Shown piece by piece: positions 18,799 to 26,831 of a DNA stretch of 64,000 bases. Position 1 is the stretch's first letter. Every line of letters begins with the position of its first letter. A program made the position numbers and the translations under genes. This DNA is from Kibdelosporangium sp. MJ126-NF4 (GTDB lineage: Bacteria; Actinomycetota; Actinomycetes; Mycobacteriales; Pseudonocardiaceae), in NCBI RefSeq assembly GCF_000826545.1, contig NZ_CDME01000011.1:1266001-1330000 (forward strand), in the 5' to 3' direction. The notes beneath the pieces were generated by a model. The model had not been told where the DNA came from. It saw only the letters and a list, made by a program, of their open reading frames with translations, and searched no databases.

Positions 18799-19584
18799 TC
18801 AATGCCGGTGGTACTTGCCAGGCGTCCGGGTGGCGGCGGCGCGAAGCGCCTCTTTGTGGTCGAGTGTCTGGAACAGCGTGGCGAACTCGGCGGCTCGTAA
18901 CCGGGTCGCCTTGGCACGGTCGACGTCGAGCGCCACGCCGGTGCAGCGTTTGGTCGCCTCGACCGACAGCGGTGCGTTGCCCGCGATGCGCTGGGCGAGG
19001 GACAGTGCCTCGGACCGAAGTTTCTCCGGTGCGTACGCCCTGGTCACCAGACCCCAGCGCAAAGCCTGCTCCACCGAACAGCGGTCGCCGGTCAGCAGGA
19101 TGTCCTTGGCCTTGCCGACACCGGTTATCCTCGCCAGTCGCCAGAAGTGCGCTACCAGCCCGATGTTGACCCCGGCGGCGTCGAAGTACGCCGTTGTCGA
19201 CGCGACCCTGATGTCACAGGCGAGCGCGAGTTCGAAGCCGCCACCCTCGGCCGGTCCGTTGACCGCGGCGATTACCGGAGTGCGGAATCTTTCGATGCTG
19301 TCGAGGAGCGTGTCGAAGTCGGACAGGAAGTTCCTGAGCTGTCCTGGCTGGACGGCCTCGTCCTCGGTCGGGTCCGCGCCCGCGGTGAAGAAATTCCCGC
19401 CGCCGGTGATGACCACCGCACGAACCCATGGGTCGTCGTCCAAATAGGTCAAGGTTTTTCGCATCCTGGACTGGTCGGCTTTGGACAGGACGTTGCGTGG
19501 TGGGCTCGTCAGTGTGATCACCGCGACATGCGGCGCGGGGCTCGATAGATCCACTGTGGACGACTCCGTGTCCTTGGGGGCCAT
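18799..19584 (-). CDS. Enoyl-CoA hydratase/isomerase family protein (paralog 1)
   Basis: 261 residues from the ATG at 19584 (AGGGTGA upstream). Crotonase fold: oxyanion-hole segments TAGADP and GPAEGGGFELALACDIR. The Glu of GGGFEL (equivalent to the first catalytic Glu of rat mitochondrial hydratase) is present, but the segment that normally reads F-x-x-P-E is YFDAAGVNIGL, so the second catalytic Glu is absent. Very similar to the protein at 21709-22473. Divergent from the iclR-type gene, with an inverted repeat between them that recurs before the CoA-transferase gene, so both are probably IclR-controlled. May act as isomerase, thioesterase or lyase instead of hydratase. Confidence 0.85.
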   Translation of the reverse strand: MAPKDTESSTVDLSSPAPHVAVITLTSPPRNVLSKADQSRMRKTLTYLDDDPWVRAVVITGGGNFFTAGADPTEDEAVQPGQLRNFLSDFDTLLDSIERFRTPVIAAVNGPAEGGGFELALACDIRVASTTAYFDAAGVNIGLVAHFWRLARITGVGKAKDILLTGDRCSVEQALRWGLVTRAYAPEKLRSEALSLAQRIAGNAPLSVEATKRCTGVALDVDRAKATRLRAAEFATLFQTLDHKEALRAAATRTPGKYHRH

Positions 19585-19597
19585 AGTCACCCTTCCA

Positions 19598-19620
19598 TTT
19601 GTGCCGGGTTGCGGCACAAA
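19598..19620. promoter_or_regulatory. IclR operator 1
   Basis: Perfect inverted repeat TTTGTGCCG-N5-CGGCACAAA in the divergent space between the first crotonase gene and the IclR gene. The same repeat with the same 5-nt spacer occurs twice before the CoA-transferase gene. It overlaps the probable -35 box of the IclR gene, so autorepression is likely. Confidence 0.75.
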
Positions 19621-19636
19621 AGTGCTACCATATAAG
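19609..19636 (+). promoter_or_regulatory. Probable promoter of the IclR-family gene
   Basis: TTGCGG (19609-19614) and TATAAG (19631-19636) are spaced by 16 bp, in a short AT-rich patch 29 bp before the first start codon. The -35 box lies inside operator 1. Confidence 0.55.
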
Positions 19637-19664
19637 ACATATCGGTTGATCATACGACAGGGCG

Positions 19665-20417
19665 GTGTCGGCGATGCGCAGTGTGAGCACGACCTTCGAA
19701 GTGCTCGACGCACTGGCCGAGCGGCAACCCGTGGGTGTCGGCGAGCTGGCCCGTGTCCTCGATCTGCCCAAAAGCACTGTGCAGCGCAGTCTTGTCGTGC
19801 TGCACGACAGCGGCTGGATCCGCCCGTGGTCCACATCCGGTCACACCAAATGGGTTCTCACGGTGAAGCCGCTCACACTCGCCGGTTATGTGCTGCGTGG
19901 CGAGCGCCTGCTGCGCGAGGCGGCCGCCCCGATCATGGCTGAGCTCGGTGCGCGCACCGAGGAGACGATCCACCTCACTGTTCTCGACGGCGACCACGTC
20001 GTGCTGTTGGATAAAGTGGACAGTACGCAGGCGGTGCGGACGATGTCGTGGATCGGTGGGCGGGTCGCGCTGAACGCCTCCGCGTCCGGGCTGGCGATGC
20101 TCGCGAACCTGCCGCCGAGTCGTGCCGAGGCGCTCGAGCTGATTCGGTACACCGACGCCAGTCTGGTTGAACGCTCGCATCTGACGGCGCTGCTCGACGA
20201 GATCCGTGAGTGTGGGTACGCGATCAACGTCGGGATGTGGCGCGCGGATGTCAGTGCGGTCGCCGCCGCGGTCCTCGGCCCGTCCGGCGATCCGATCGCC
20301 GCGGTGAGCATCTCGATGCCGAGCTACCGGCTCACCGAGGAGCGCCGCACCGAGTACGGCGAGTTGGTCGTGTCCGCGGCTCGGCAGATCGCGCGCGACC
20401 GCTTCGGAGATTTCTGA
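19665..20417 (+). CDS. IclR-family transcriptional regulator
   Basis: 250 residues from GTG 19665, or 247 from ATG 19674. The N-terminal winged helix (about 5-70: TTFEVLDALAERQPVGVGELARVLDLP in broken form, then KSTVQRSLVVL) and C-terminal IclR effector domain (about 80-250) are clear. It sits between the two crotonase genes and next to the CoA-transferase gene. Three copies of one inverted repeat lie at the promoters on both sides, making it the likely local repressor of this acyl-CoA module. Confidence 0.9.
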   Translation: MSAMRSVSTTFEVLDALAERQPVGVGELARVLDLPKSTVQRSLVVLHDSGWIRPWSTSGHTKWVLTVKPLTLAGYVLRGERLLREAAAPIMAELGARTEETIHLTVLDGDHVVLLDKVDSTQAVRTMSWIGGRVALNASASGLAMLANLPPSRAEALELIRYTDASLVERSHLTALLDEIRECGYAINVGMWRADVSAVAAAVLGPSGDPIAAVSISMPSYRLTEERRTEYGELVVSAARQIARDRFGDF

Positions 20418-20432
20418 CCTGATGCGTGGTCG

Positions 20433-20438
20433 TTGACA
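20433..20438 (+). promoter_or_regulatory. -35-like TTGACA before the CoA-transferase operon
   Basis: A perfect TTGACA lies 83 bp before the GTG start. The matching -10 is weak (near 20456-20462). The two operator repeats sit just downstream, where a bound repressor would block transcription. Confidence 0.4.
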
Positions 20439-20461
20439 AACCTGTGTACCACCGCTGACGA

Positions 20462-20480
20462 TTGTGTCGAATTACGGCAC
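20462..20480. promoter_or_regulatory. IclR operator 2 (degenerate)
   Basis: TTGTGTCG-N5-CGGCAC, a weaker copy of the repeat in operators 1 and 3 with the same 5-nt spacing, placed immediately before operator 3. Confidence 0.55.
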
Positions 20481-20482
20481 TA

Positions 20483-20504
20483 GTGTGCCACATTGCGGCA
20501 CAAA
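20483..20504. promoter_or_regulatory. IclR operator 3
   Basis: GTGTGCCA-N5-CGGCACAAA, near-identical to operator 1. It directly abuts the AGGAGG ribosome site of the CoA-transferase gene, suiting repression. Confidence 0.7.
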
Positions 20505-20515
20505 AGGAGGCGATT

Positions 20516-21712
20516 GTGGCGTCGCCGCTGGAGCAGGTCCGGGTTCTCGACATCAGCCAGGTCATGGCGGGTGCGTACTGCTCCGCGTTGCTGGCGGACC
20601 TCGGCGCGGACGTCATCAAGGTGGAACGTCCGGAGGGAGACGAGCTGCGCAACTGGGGCGCGGACTTCCCCGGCGGGCAGTCACCGGCCTACATGGCCGT
20701 GAACCGCAACAAGCGCGGCGTGGCCATCGACCTGCGTGACGAGCGTGGCGTCGAAGCAGTGCTGCGGATGGCGGAGCAGGTCGACATCCTGGTGGAGAAC
20801 TTCCGGCCGGGGACTCTCGACCGGATGGGCCTGGGCTACGACACCGTGTCCCACCGCAACCCACGGCTGGTCTACTGCTCCATCTCCGGCTTCGGCCAGG
20901 ACGGGCCGTACGCCGGTCGAGGCGGCTACGACCTGGTGGCGCAGGGGATGTCCGGCCTGATGAGCATCACCGGCGAGCCGGACGGCGGCCTGATCAAGGT
21001 GGGCGCCCCGGTCTGCGACCTGAACGCGGGACTGTTGGCGGTGCAGGGCGTTCTGGCCGCGTACATCTGCCGTCTGCGAACCGGCTTGGGACAGCACGTG
21101 GACACGTCGCTGCTGGAGGCCGGTGTCGCGTTGACGGTGTGGGAGTCGGCGCTCTACTTCTCCACCGGTCACGTGTCCGGCCCGGTCGGGTCGCAGATGC
21201 GGCTGGCCGCGCCGTACGAGGCGTTCCGCACCGCCGACGGCGCGGTCACGATCGGCACGCCCAACCAACGGCTGTGGGAACGACTGGTCGACGCGCTGGA
21301 GCTGCCCGATCTGGCCGCTGATCCCCGGTTCACCACGCCCGGAGCCCGGCTGGCCAACCGTGCGGCGCTGACCGGGCACCTCCAGGCGCACTTCGTCCGG
21401 AACACCACGGCGTACTGGGTGGACAGGCTGACACCACTGGGAATTCCGGCCGGTCCGGTGCACACCGTCGACCAGGTCTACGCGGACCCACAGGTCCGGG
21501 CACGCGACATGGTGGTCGAGGTCGACCATCCCACCGCGGGCACGGTCACGCACATCGGCGTCCCGGTGAAGTTCTCCCGCACCCCGGCGACCATCCGCAG
21601 ACCCGCGCCCCTGCTGGGGCAGCACACCCGCGAGGTGCTGGCCGAAGTCGGATACCGGCGGGACCAGATCGACGCGCTGCTCGCCGCCAACGTCGCCAAG
21701 GAGACGGTATGA
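20516..21712 (+). CDS. CaiB/BaiF family III CoA-transferase
   Basis: 398 residues from GTG 20516, which follows a perfect AAAGGAGG; the upstream open frame runs through the operators and is not coding. Family III marks: N-terminal VRVLDISQVMAGAYCSALLADLGADVIKVE in broken form, GRGGYDLVAQGMSG, and the catalytic Asp in GAPVCDLNAGLLA. These enzymes move CoA between carboxylic acids. The stop overlaps the start of the second crotonase (ATGA), so the two are co-translated. With the BASS transporter downstream, the set looks like uptake, CoA activation and processing of an organic acid. Confidence 0.9.
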   Translation: MASPLEQVRVLDISQVMAGAYCSALLADLGADVIKVERPEGDELRNWGADFPGGQSPAYMAVNRNKRGVAIDLRDERGVEAVLRMAEQVDILVENFRPGTLDRMGLGYDTVSHRNPRLVYCSISGFGQDGPYAGRGGYDLVAQGMSGLMSITGEPDGGLIKVGAPVCDLNAGLLAVQGVLAAYICRLRTGLGQHVDTSLLEAGVALTVWESALYFSTGHVSGPVGSQMRLAAPYEAFRTADGAVTIGTPNQRLWERLVDALELPDLAADPRFTTPGARLANRAALTGHLQAHFVRNTTAYWVDRLTPLGIPAGPVHTVDQVYADPQVRARDMVVEVDHPTAGTVTHIGVPVKFSRTPATIRRPAPLLGQHTREVLAEVGYRRDQIDALLAANVAKETV

Positions 21713-22473
21713 CAACCGTGGAGATCACCCGCCCCGAGCCGCACGTCGCGGTGATCACGTTGAACAACCCGCCGGTCAACACGTTGTCGTGGGCCAGTCG
21801 TGCCGATCTGCGGACCGCGCTGGCCGATCTGGACGACGAGAAGGACGTGCGGGCGTTGGTGATCACCGGCGCGGGCCGCGCGTTCACCGCCGGTGCCGAC
21901 CTCGCCGAGGACCTCGCGATGGAATCCGTGCGGCTGAACGACTTCGTCGGTGACTTCGGCGAGATCCTCGACCGGATCGAGGGATTCCGCGCACCGGTGA
22001 TCGCCGCCGTGAACGGCCCGGCCGTGGGCGGCGGGTTCGAACTCGCGCTGGCCTGTGACATCAGGATCGCGTCCACCGAGGCTTACTTCGTCGCGGCGGG
22101 CGTGAACGTGGGGCTGATGGCGAACTTCTGGCGGCTGGTCCGGCTCGTCGGCCTCGGACCGGCGAAACAGATCCTGCTCACCGGCGAGCGGTGCCAGGCG
22201 GCGGAGGCGTTCCGCTGGGGCCTGGTCACCAAGGTCCACATGCCCCAGGACCTGACGTCCGGAGCCATGGCCGTCGCACAACGCGTCGCGTCACGGGCAC
22301 CGCTGTCGGTCGAGGCCACCAAACGCTGTGCGAGCAGAGCACCCGACCTCGACCGCGACGCCGCGAACCAGTTGCAGGTGGAGGAATTCACCGCGTTGTT
22401 CCACACGGTCGACCACAAGGAGGCGTTGCGCGCGTTCTTCGCCAAGACCACCGGGGAGTACCAGCGCCGCTGA
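21709..22473 (+). CDS. Enoyl-CoA hydratase/isomerase family protein (paralog 2)
   Basis: 254 residues, ATG overlapping the CoA-transferase stop. Crotonase motifs GAGRAFTAGADL and GPAVGGGFELALACDIRIA are present. As in paralog 1, the segment after the helix reads YFVAAGVNVGLMANFWRL, so the usual second catalytic Glu is missing. The two paralogs align along their whole length and share the C-terminal signature APLSVEATKRC and DHKEALRA, so they arose by duplication around the IclR gene. Substrate unknown. Confidence 0.87.
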   Translation: MTTVEITRPEPHVAVITLNNPPVNTLSWASRADLRTALADLDDEKDVRALVITGAGRAFTAGADLAEDLAMESVRLNDFVGDFGEILDRIEGFRAPVIAAVNGPAVGGGFELALACDIRIASTEAYFVAAGVNVGLMANFWRLVRLVGLGPAKQILLTGERCQAAEAFRWGLVTKVHMPQDLTSGAMAVAQRVASRAPLSVEATKRCASRAPDLDRDAANQLQVEEFTALFHTVDHKEALRAFFAKTTGEYQRR

Positions 22474-22515
22474 GCAGTCCCCGTCCTGCCGGAACCCGAC
22501 AACGAGGTCGAGTCC

Positions 22516-23403
22516 ATGCACACGGATATCCTGAGCACAGTCGTCCTTCCCATCGCACTCGCGATCATCATGCTCGGCCTGGGTCTGCACCTCACGGTGG
22601 CGGACTTCCGCAGGGCGGCCACCGCACGCAAAGCGGTCCTGATCGCGTTGGCCTGTCAGATACTGGTGATGCCCGCGGTCTGCGTCGTCCTGCTGACCGT
22701 GGTGAACGCGCCGCCCACTCTCGCGGTCGGCATGCTGTTGCTCGCCGCGTCACCCGGCGGCACACTGGCTGCCCTGTACAGCCACCTGGCCAAAGGTGAC
22801 GTCGCACTGAACATCACCCTCACCGCGGTGAACTCACTGCTGGCCGTGGTCACCCTGCCGTTGGCGGTGTGGGCGGCGACCGCGTACTACGTCGGCGACG
22901 GACAGTACATCGGCGTCCAGCCCGGCACACTTCTCACCCTCGGCGCGGTGGTGCTGGCTCCGGTGGTGCTCGGCATGCTCGTCCGCCACTTCCGCCCGAA
23001 CCTGGCCACGGCACTGCACAGACCGGTCCGGATCATCTCGGCAGTCGGCCTGACCGCCGCCATCGTCGGGGCGTTGGTGCGCAACGCGCCGCTCCTCGGC
23101 GACGCGCTCACCCTCACCATTCCCGTCGCGGCGACGTTCAGCATCCTCAACCTCCTACTCGGATACTGGATGGCTCAGCTCGCTCGGCTGAAGCGCCCGC
23201 AGGCCGTCGCGATCTCGATCGAGATCGGCATCCACAACAGCGCACTGGCCATGACCGTCGCGGTGAACCTCCTCAACAGCCCGGAAATGGCCATCGCGCC
23301 TGCGATCTACGCACTCGTCTCACTGATCGTAACGGCGTTCGCCGCGCTCCTGCTGGCCCGCACCGCCTCGGCGGACCGTCACACCGTAAACAGGCCCCAG
23401 TAG
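22516..23403 (+). CDS. Bile acid:sodium symporter (BASS/SBF) family transporter
   Basis: 295 residues with about nine to ten hydrophobic segments and the SBF-like stretch LLLAASPGGTLAALYSHLAKGDVALN in broken form, plus EIGIHNSALAMTVAV near the C terminus. Likely Na+-coupled uptake of an organic anion feeding the adjacent CoA-transferase and crotonases. The ribosome site is weak (GAGGTCGAG). Its 3' end overlaps the 3' end of the convergent hydrolase gene by 25 bp. Confidence 0.88.
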   Translation: MHTDILSTVVLPIALAIIMLGLGLHLTVADFRRAATARKAVLIALACQILVMPAVCVVLLTVVNAPPTLAVGMLLLAASPGGTLAALYSHLAKGDVALNITLTAVNSLLAVVTLPLAVWAATAYYVGDGQYIGVQPGTLLTLGAVVLAPVVLGMLVRHFRPNLATALHRPVRIISAVGLTAAIVGALVRNAPLLGDALTLTIPVAATFSILNLLLGYWMAQLARLKRPQAVAISIEIGIHNSALAMTVAVNLLNSPEMAIAPAIYALVSLIVTAFAALLLARTASADRHTVNRPQ

Positions 23404-24809
23404 ACGGCGAACGGCACGAACAGCGTGGCACCGGCCAATACCAGGCCAAGCCTGCGCCGGTCCCGGCCGGTCAGCTTGGCGCGGACCCGCCGCCAGCGCA
23501 CCACCGTGGCCACAGCGGCCGCCACCACACCAAGCGCGACCACTTGCAGCGCCAGCCACAGTGATGGTCGTCCGAGCACGGTGCCCGTCACCGCTGTCGC
23601 GCCAGTGGCCACAACGAAGAACAAGTACGCGACGGTGCCGAGCGCGACGACCGGTCCGCCCGTGGCGACGAGTCGCGCGGGCCAACGCACCAGTGGCGTC
23701 GATCGATGCCCACGCAGCCTCCGCCAGGCCGCGCTGACCGGATACGCCAGGAACACCAGCAGCATCAGGCACAGCGCGGTGACGTGCAGGACCGGCGATT
23801 CGTACCAGGCCAACGGGGTGACGGGCTCGCTCGGCGCGCTCTGCGCGGGCGGTGAGTCGGCGCTGGCGGACGACGGGCCGGTGCCGAGGCCGTTGATCCA
23901 CGACGTCATCAGGTCGACGTAGCCCGGCGCGAAGTCCGTTGACCCGCGCTCGGTCTTGGCGAAACCGTCCGCGCTGCGCCGCATGTTGTGGTTCGCGTCC
24001 GCCACCACGCGCAACGTGTAGTGGTTGTTGCCGCCCTGGTCGAGGGCCTGCCGGAACACGGCGAGGCTCTCGCCGGGCGCGGTCGAGCGGTCGTACTGGC
24101 CGAACACGCCCAGCAGGGGCTGGCGGACCGTGGCCAGCGTCGCCGCCGGGTCGTATCCGGTGTCCCCGAACATGTCCGAGGCGATCAGCATCCGGCTCAG
24201 GTTGTGGCCGATCGGGCCGACCAGCCCCGACGTGACTCCGGCATGCGCCAGGTACGCGCGGTTGCTCCAGAGCTGTGTGCGGTCGGTGCGCAGCCCGCTC
24301 GCGCCGACGGCCACCACGAAGGCCACCTCAGCGGACCTCGACGCGGCCAGCGGCGCCACCCATCCGCCCTGGCTGTGCCCCCACAGCCCGACTGTCGACG
24401 GCGACACCTCCGGCCTGCCGCGCAGCAGCCGGACGCCGCTGAGCGCGTCGTCGGCCAGATCGCTGAACGTGCTGGTGGCGCGGGAGTATCCGGCGCGCTT
24501 GTCGTAGAGCAGGGACACGATCCCGGCCCTGGCGAACGCTTCCGCCTCGGCACGGTAGTCCCATCGGCTGGTGGATCCCGCGCCTGCCAGGAAGACGACG
24601 CCCGGCCTGCCGGTGGGATTGCCGGGCGGCGCGATCACGGTCCCGTGCAACGTGTTGCCGTCGCTGGTGAAACTGACTTCGCTGGTCCGCGGTTCGCCGG
24701 GTTCCGCGGCCGCGGTGGACGTGAGGACGGATGGTGTCGCCGCCAGCGCCAACGCTGTGGCGGCGCGGACAAGCCGGGGTAACCGGTGCGGTTTGCGCTC
24801 GGGAGCCAT
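23379..24809 (-). CDS. Secreted alpha/beta hydrolase with C-terminal membrane segments
   Basis: 476 residues from the ATG at 24809 (CAGGAGAA upstream). An N-terminal signal sequence ends near TSTAAAEPGEP. The hydrolase domain (about 30-320) has nucleophile elbow GHSQGG, an acid in the GVFGQYDRSTAPGES region and His in VADANHNMRRS. The remaining 150 residues carry four hydrophobic segments, an unusual tail that would anchor the enzyme with the catalytic domain outside. The ORF overlaps the convergent BASS gene at its 3' end. Esterase or peptidase specificity is not readable. Confidence 0.85.
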   Translation of the reverse strand: MAPERKPHRLPRLVRAATALALAATPSVLTSTAAAEPGEPRTSEVSFTSDGNTLHGTVIAPPGNPTGRPGVVFLAGAGSTSRWDYRAEAEAFARAGIVSLLYDKRAGYSRATSTFSDLADDALSGVRLLRGRPEVSPSTVGLWGHSQGGWVAPLAASRSAEVAFVVAVGASGLRTDRTQLWSNRAYLAHAGVTSGLVGPIGHNLSRMLIASDMFGDTGYDPAATLATVRQPLLGVFGQYDRSTAPGESLAVFRQALDQGGNNHYTLRVVADANHNMRRSADGFAKTERGSTDFAPGYVDLMTSWINGLGTGPSSASADSPPAQSAPSEPVTPLAWYESPVLHVTALCLMLLVFLAYPVSAAWRRLRGHRSTPLVRWPARLVATGGPVVALGTVAYLFFVVATGATAVTGTVLGRPSLWLALQVVALGVVAAAVATVVRWRRVRAKLTGRDRRRLGLVLAGATLFVPFAVYWGLFTV

Positions 24810-24884
24810 GCGGTGTTCTCCTGTTGATGGAAGCGGGTACATCGATGCAGCCGCCCTGTGGGCGGTGGTGTGACGCCTTCCGTG

Positions 24885-24918
24885 CCTGGGTCACCGAGTT
24901 GCCGCTCGGTGACCCAGG
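24885..24918. terminator. Perfect 14-bp hairpin downstream of the ArsR gene
   Basis: CCTGGGTCACCGAG (24885-24898) and CTCGGTGACCCAGG (24905-24918) form a perfect stem around a 6-nt loop, 11 bp past the ArsR-family stop and before the hydrolase gene on the same strand. It probably terminates or attenuates between them. A smaller CCGCCC-tgt-GGGCGG hairpin follows at 24851-24865. Confidence 0.7.
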
Positions 24919-24929
24919 ATCTGTTCTGC

Positions 24930-25502
24930 TCAGCCACCCTCGTCGGGTTCGGGGAACGCGATGAAACGGGTGTGCACGGTGCGTGCGTCAGCTGGTGTGT
25001 CGGCGCTGTCGCGCTGGTACTTGCGCAGCAGCGCCAGGTATTCCTCGAAGAAGGCCGCCAGTTCGGCCAGGCTGACCGTGATCGAGCCACGTGAGTACGG
25101 CACCGCGTCGCCCCACTCGCCCAGTTCGGACCGGCGGTCCTGGAAACGGGCGAACAGGTCGACGTCCTGGGAGAGCCACAGCTGGTTCAGCCGGTCGACG
25201 GCCGCCCGCAGGTCCTCGCCCTGTGTGCCGCGCGGGCCGAGCCGGACGTCCACGCGGACCTTGCGCCACCAGCGTTCCCGGCCGTGGGCCAGCTCGGACA
25301 CCTCCTCGACCAGCCCGTACTTGGCCAGGACGCGCAGGTTGTAGCTGGTGGCCCCGGTGGTCATCGCCAGCCGCTGGGCCAGCGTGGTCGAGGTCGCCTC
25401 GTCCACCAGGTCCAGTTCGCGCAGGATCTGCTGCCGCACCGGGTTCGCCAGCGCCTTGGCCATGCCGAGGTCGGCGACCTGCGGCTCGGAGGAGTCAGCC
25501 AT
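24930..25502 (-). CDS. ArsR-type winged-helix regulator
   Basis: 190 residues from the ATG at 25502. The N-terminal HTH (about 10-85) contains ALANPVRQQILRELDLVDE and TTLAQRLAMTTGATSYNLRVL. The C-terminal half is helical and rich in charged residues, like the HTH_20 group of ArsR proteins. No metal-binding Cys cluster is seen, so metal sensing is unlikely. It diverges from a GNAT gene over an 85-bp space containing repeated TGCACGA boxes. Confidence 0.88.
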   Translation of the reverse strand: MADSSEPQVADLGMAKALANPVRQQILRELDLVDEATSTTLAQRLAMTTGATSYNLRVLAKYGLVEEVSELAHGRERWWRKVRVDVRLGPRGTQGEDLRAAVDRLNQLWLSQDVDLFARFQDRRSELGEWGDAVPYSRGSITVSLAELAAFFEEYLALLRKYQRDSADTPADARTVHTRFIAFPEPDEGG

Positions 25503-25505
25503 GAA

Positions 25506-25550
25506 TGCACGATAACTCATGCACGACTTTTCGTGCAACTTCGTTATTCG
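25506..25550. promoter_or_regulatory. Nested operator between ArsR and GNAT genes
   Basis: TGCACGA occurs at 25506-25512 and 25520-25526, and its reverse complement TCGTGCA at 25531-25537, giving TGCACGA-CTTT-TCGTGCA. An outer arm CGATAAC (25510-25516) faces GTTATTCG (25543-25550). The location at a divergent promoter next to an ArsR gene makes an autoregulatory operator likely. Confidence 0.65.
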
Positions 25551-25587
25551 GGCGACGCGGGCATGGCCTGCTGCGAGAATCCCCGGA

Positions 25588-26112
25588 ATGCCCGAGTTGA
25601 TCATCCGTCCGCGCGTCGACGACGACCTCGACGCGTGCGTCGCCGCGATGGCAGAAGTGCACGCCACGGACCAGTACCCGACGAACTGGCCTGCGGACCC
25701 CGGTAAGTGGCTGACTCCGGAAGGCTCGCTCGGTACCTGGGTCGCCGAGTCCGGCTCCGCCATCGTGGGACACGTTGCCCTGCAACAGGGCGCCGGGGCA
25801 GGCTCAGTGCCCGCGGTCGTCGAGGCGGCGGGCGTCGAACCCGAGCGTCTGGCCTCCGTCGCGAGGCTGCTCGTCGTTCCGGCCGCCCGCCGCCAAGGGG
25901 TCGCCGCCGCGTTGATGGATGCCGTTGGCGAGGAGGCGGCGCGGCGTGGACTGCGCCTCGCGCTGGACGTCGTCGACCACGCACCAGCCGCGGTGGCGTT
26001 CTACGAGCGCACCGGGTGGCGGCGTGTCGCCAGCGAGACCGCGCCGTGGACTCGGCCGGATGGGAGCGAGTTCGTCAAGCACTACTACCTCGCTCCCATG
26101 GCCCAGGTGTAA
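25588..26112 (+). CDS. GNAT-family N-acetyltransferase
   Basis: 174 residues from ATG 25588. Acetyl-CoA binding motif A is RLLVVPAARRQGVAAALMDAV (read as two parts, LLVVPAARRQG and VAAALM), followed by VAFYERTGWRRV typical of motif B. Divergent from the ArsR gene and likely its target. Substrate unknown. Confidence 0.9.
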   Translation: MPELIIRPRVDDDLDACVAAMAEVHATDQYPTNWPADPGKWLTPEGSLGTWVAESGSAIVGHVALQQGAGAGSVPAVVEAAGVEPERLASVARLLVVPAARRQGVAAALMDAVGEEAARRGLRLALDVVDHAPAAVAFYERTGWRRVASETAPWTRPDGSEFVKHYYLAPMAQV

Positions 26113-26183
26113 TGCCCCGGGAGATTCGGCCGACCACGCGCGCACCGAGAACCTCGCCGCGTTCGCCCCGAAACCGGTCTGAG

Positions 26184-26822
26184 TCAGCCGCCTGCCATCG
26201 CGGACGCCGCGATGGTGGTGCGGACCACCTCGGGCACCCACGTGTAGTAGAAGATTTCCTGAGCCACCTGCTTGGCCGCATTCCGGTCCGGAAAGAAGAT
26301 GACCTTGGTTGCCGCGTCCATCGCGTGCAACAGACCGATCAACGGCCCGGTTCGCCAGTCGGGATCTGCCTCACCCGTGAACACCTGCCAGAGCCGGGCT
26401 CGCAGTTCTGCCTCGTGGGAATCGTCGTTGGCGGGCAGGCCGGTGGTGCGGAACAGGCCCACCGCCGTGCGTTTCTCACGTTCCTCGTAGCGCAGGATTC
26501 CGGCATGCACCAAGTCCTCGGCCAACTGGTCGCGCAGCCCGTGTGACAGTGGACGGAGCACGGCTCCCGGCTTGCGTCCCTGATAGTCCCTGACGACTTC
26601 GAGTCCATGCCGCAGCACGGGTTCCGCCGGTTGCGGAGCGGAGCGGACGACCAGGCGGCCGCTTTTGCCGCTGTCCTGACCGCCGGTGAGCTCGACGAGA
26701 CCGTGCATGTCCAGATCGACCAGGAGCGCCCCGGCCAGTGCGATGTCCGCGTGGGACAGGCCGTGGATCTTGCCCGTCTCGTCATCGAGCATCAGCAACA
26801 GCAGGTCGTGGGCAGTCAGCAC
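26184..26822 (-). CDS. GPP34/GOLPH3-family phosphoprotein (paralog 1)
   Basis: 212 residues from a GTG at 26822. The N terminus TAHDLLLLMLDDETGK and the pattern ADIALAGALLVDL are typical of bacterial GPP34 proteins, which in eukaryotes bind phosphoinositides at the Golgi; the bacterial role is unknown. A paralog lies 9 bp upstream, so the two form an operon. Confidence 0.87.
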   Translation of the reverse strand: MLTAHDLLLLMLDDETGKIHGLSHADIALAGALLVDLDMHGLVELTGGQDSGKSGRLVVRSAPQPAEPVLRHGLEVVRDYQGRKPGAVLRPLSHGLRDQLAEDLVHAGILRYEEREKRTAVGLFRTTGLPANDDSHEAELRARLWQVFTGEADPDWRTGPLIGLLHAMDAATKVIFFPDRNAAKQVAQEIFYYTWVPEVVRTTIAASAMAGG

Positions 26823-26831
26823 GCTTGCATT

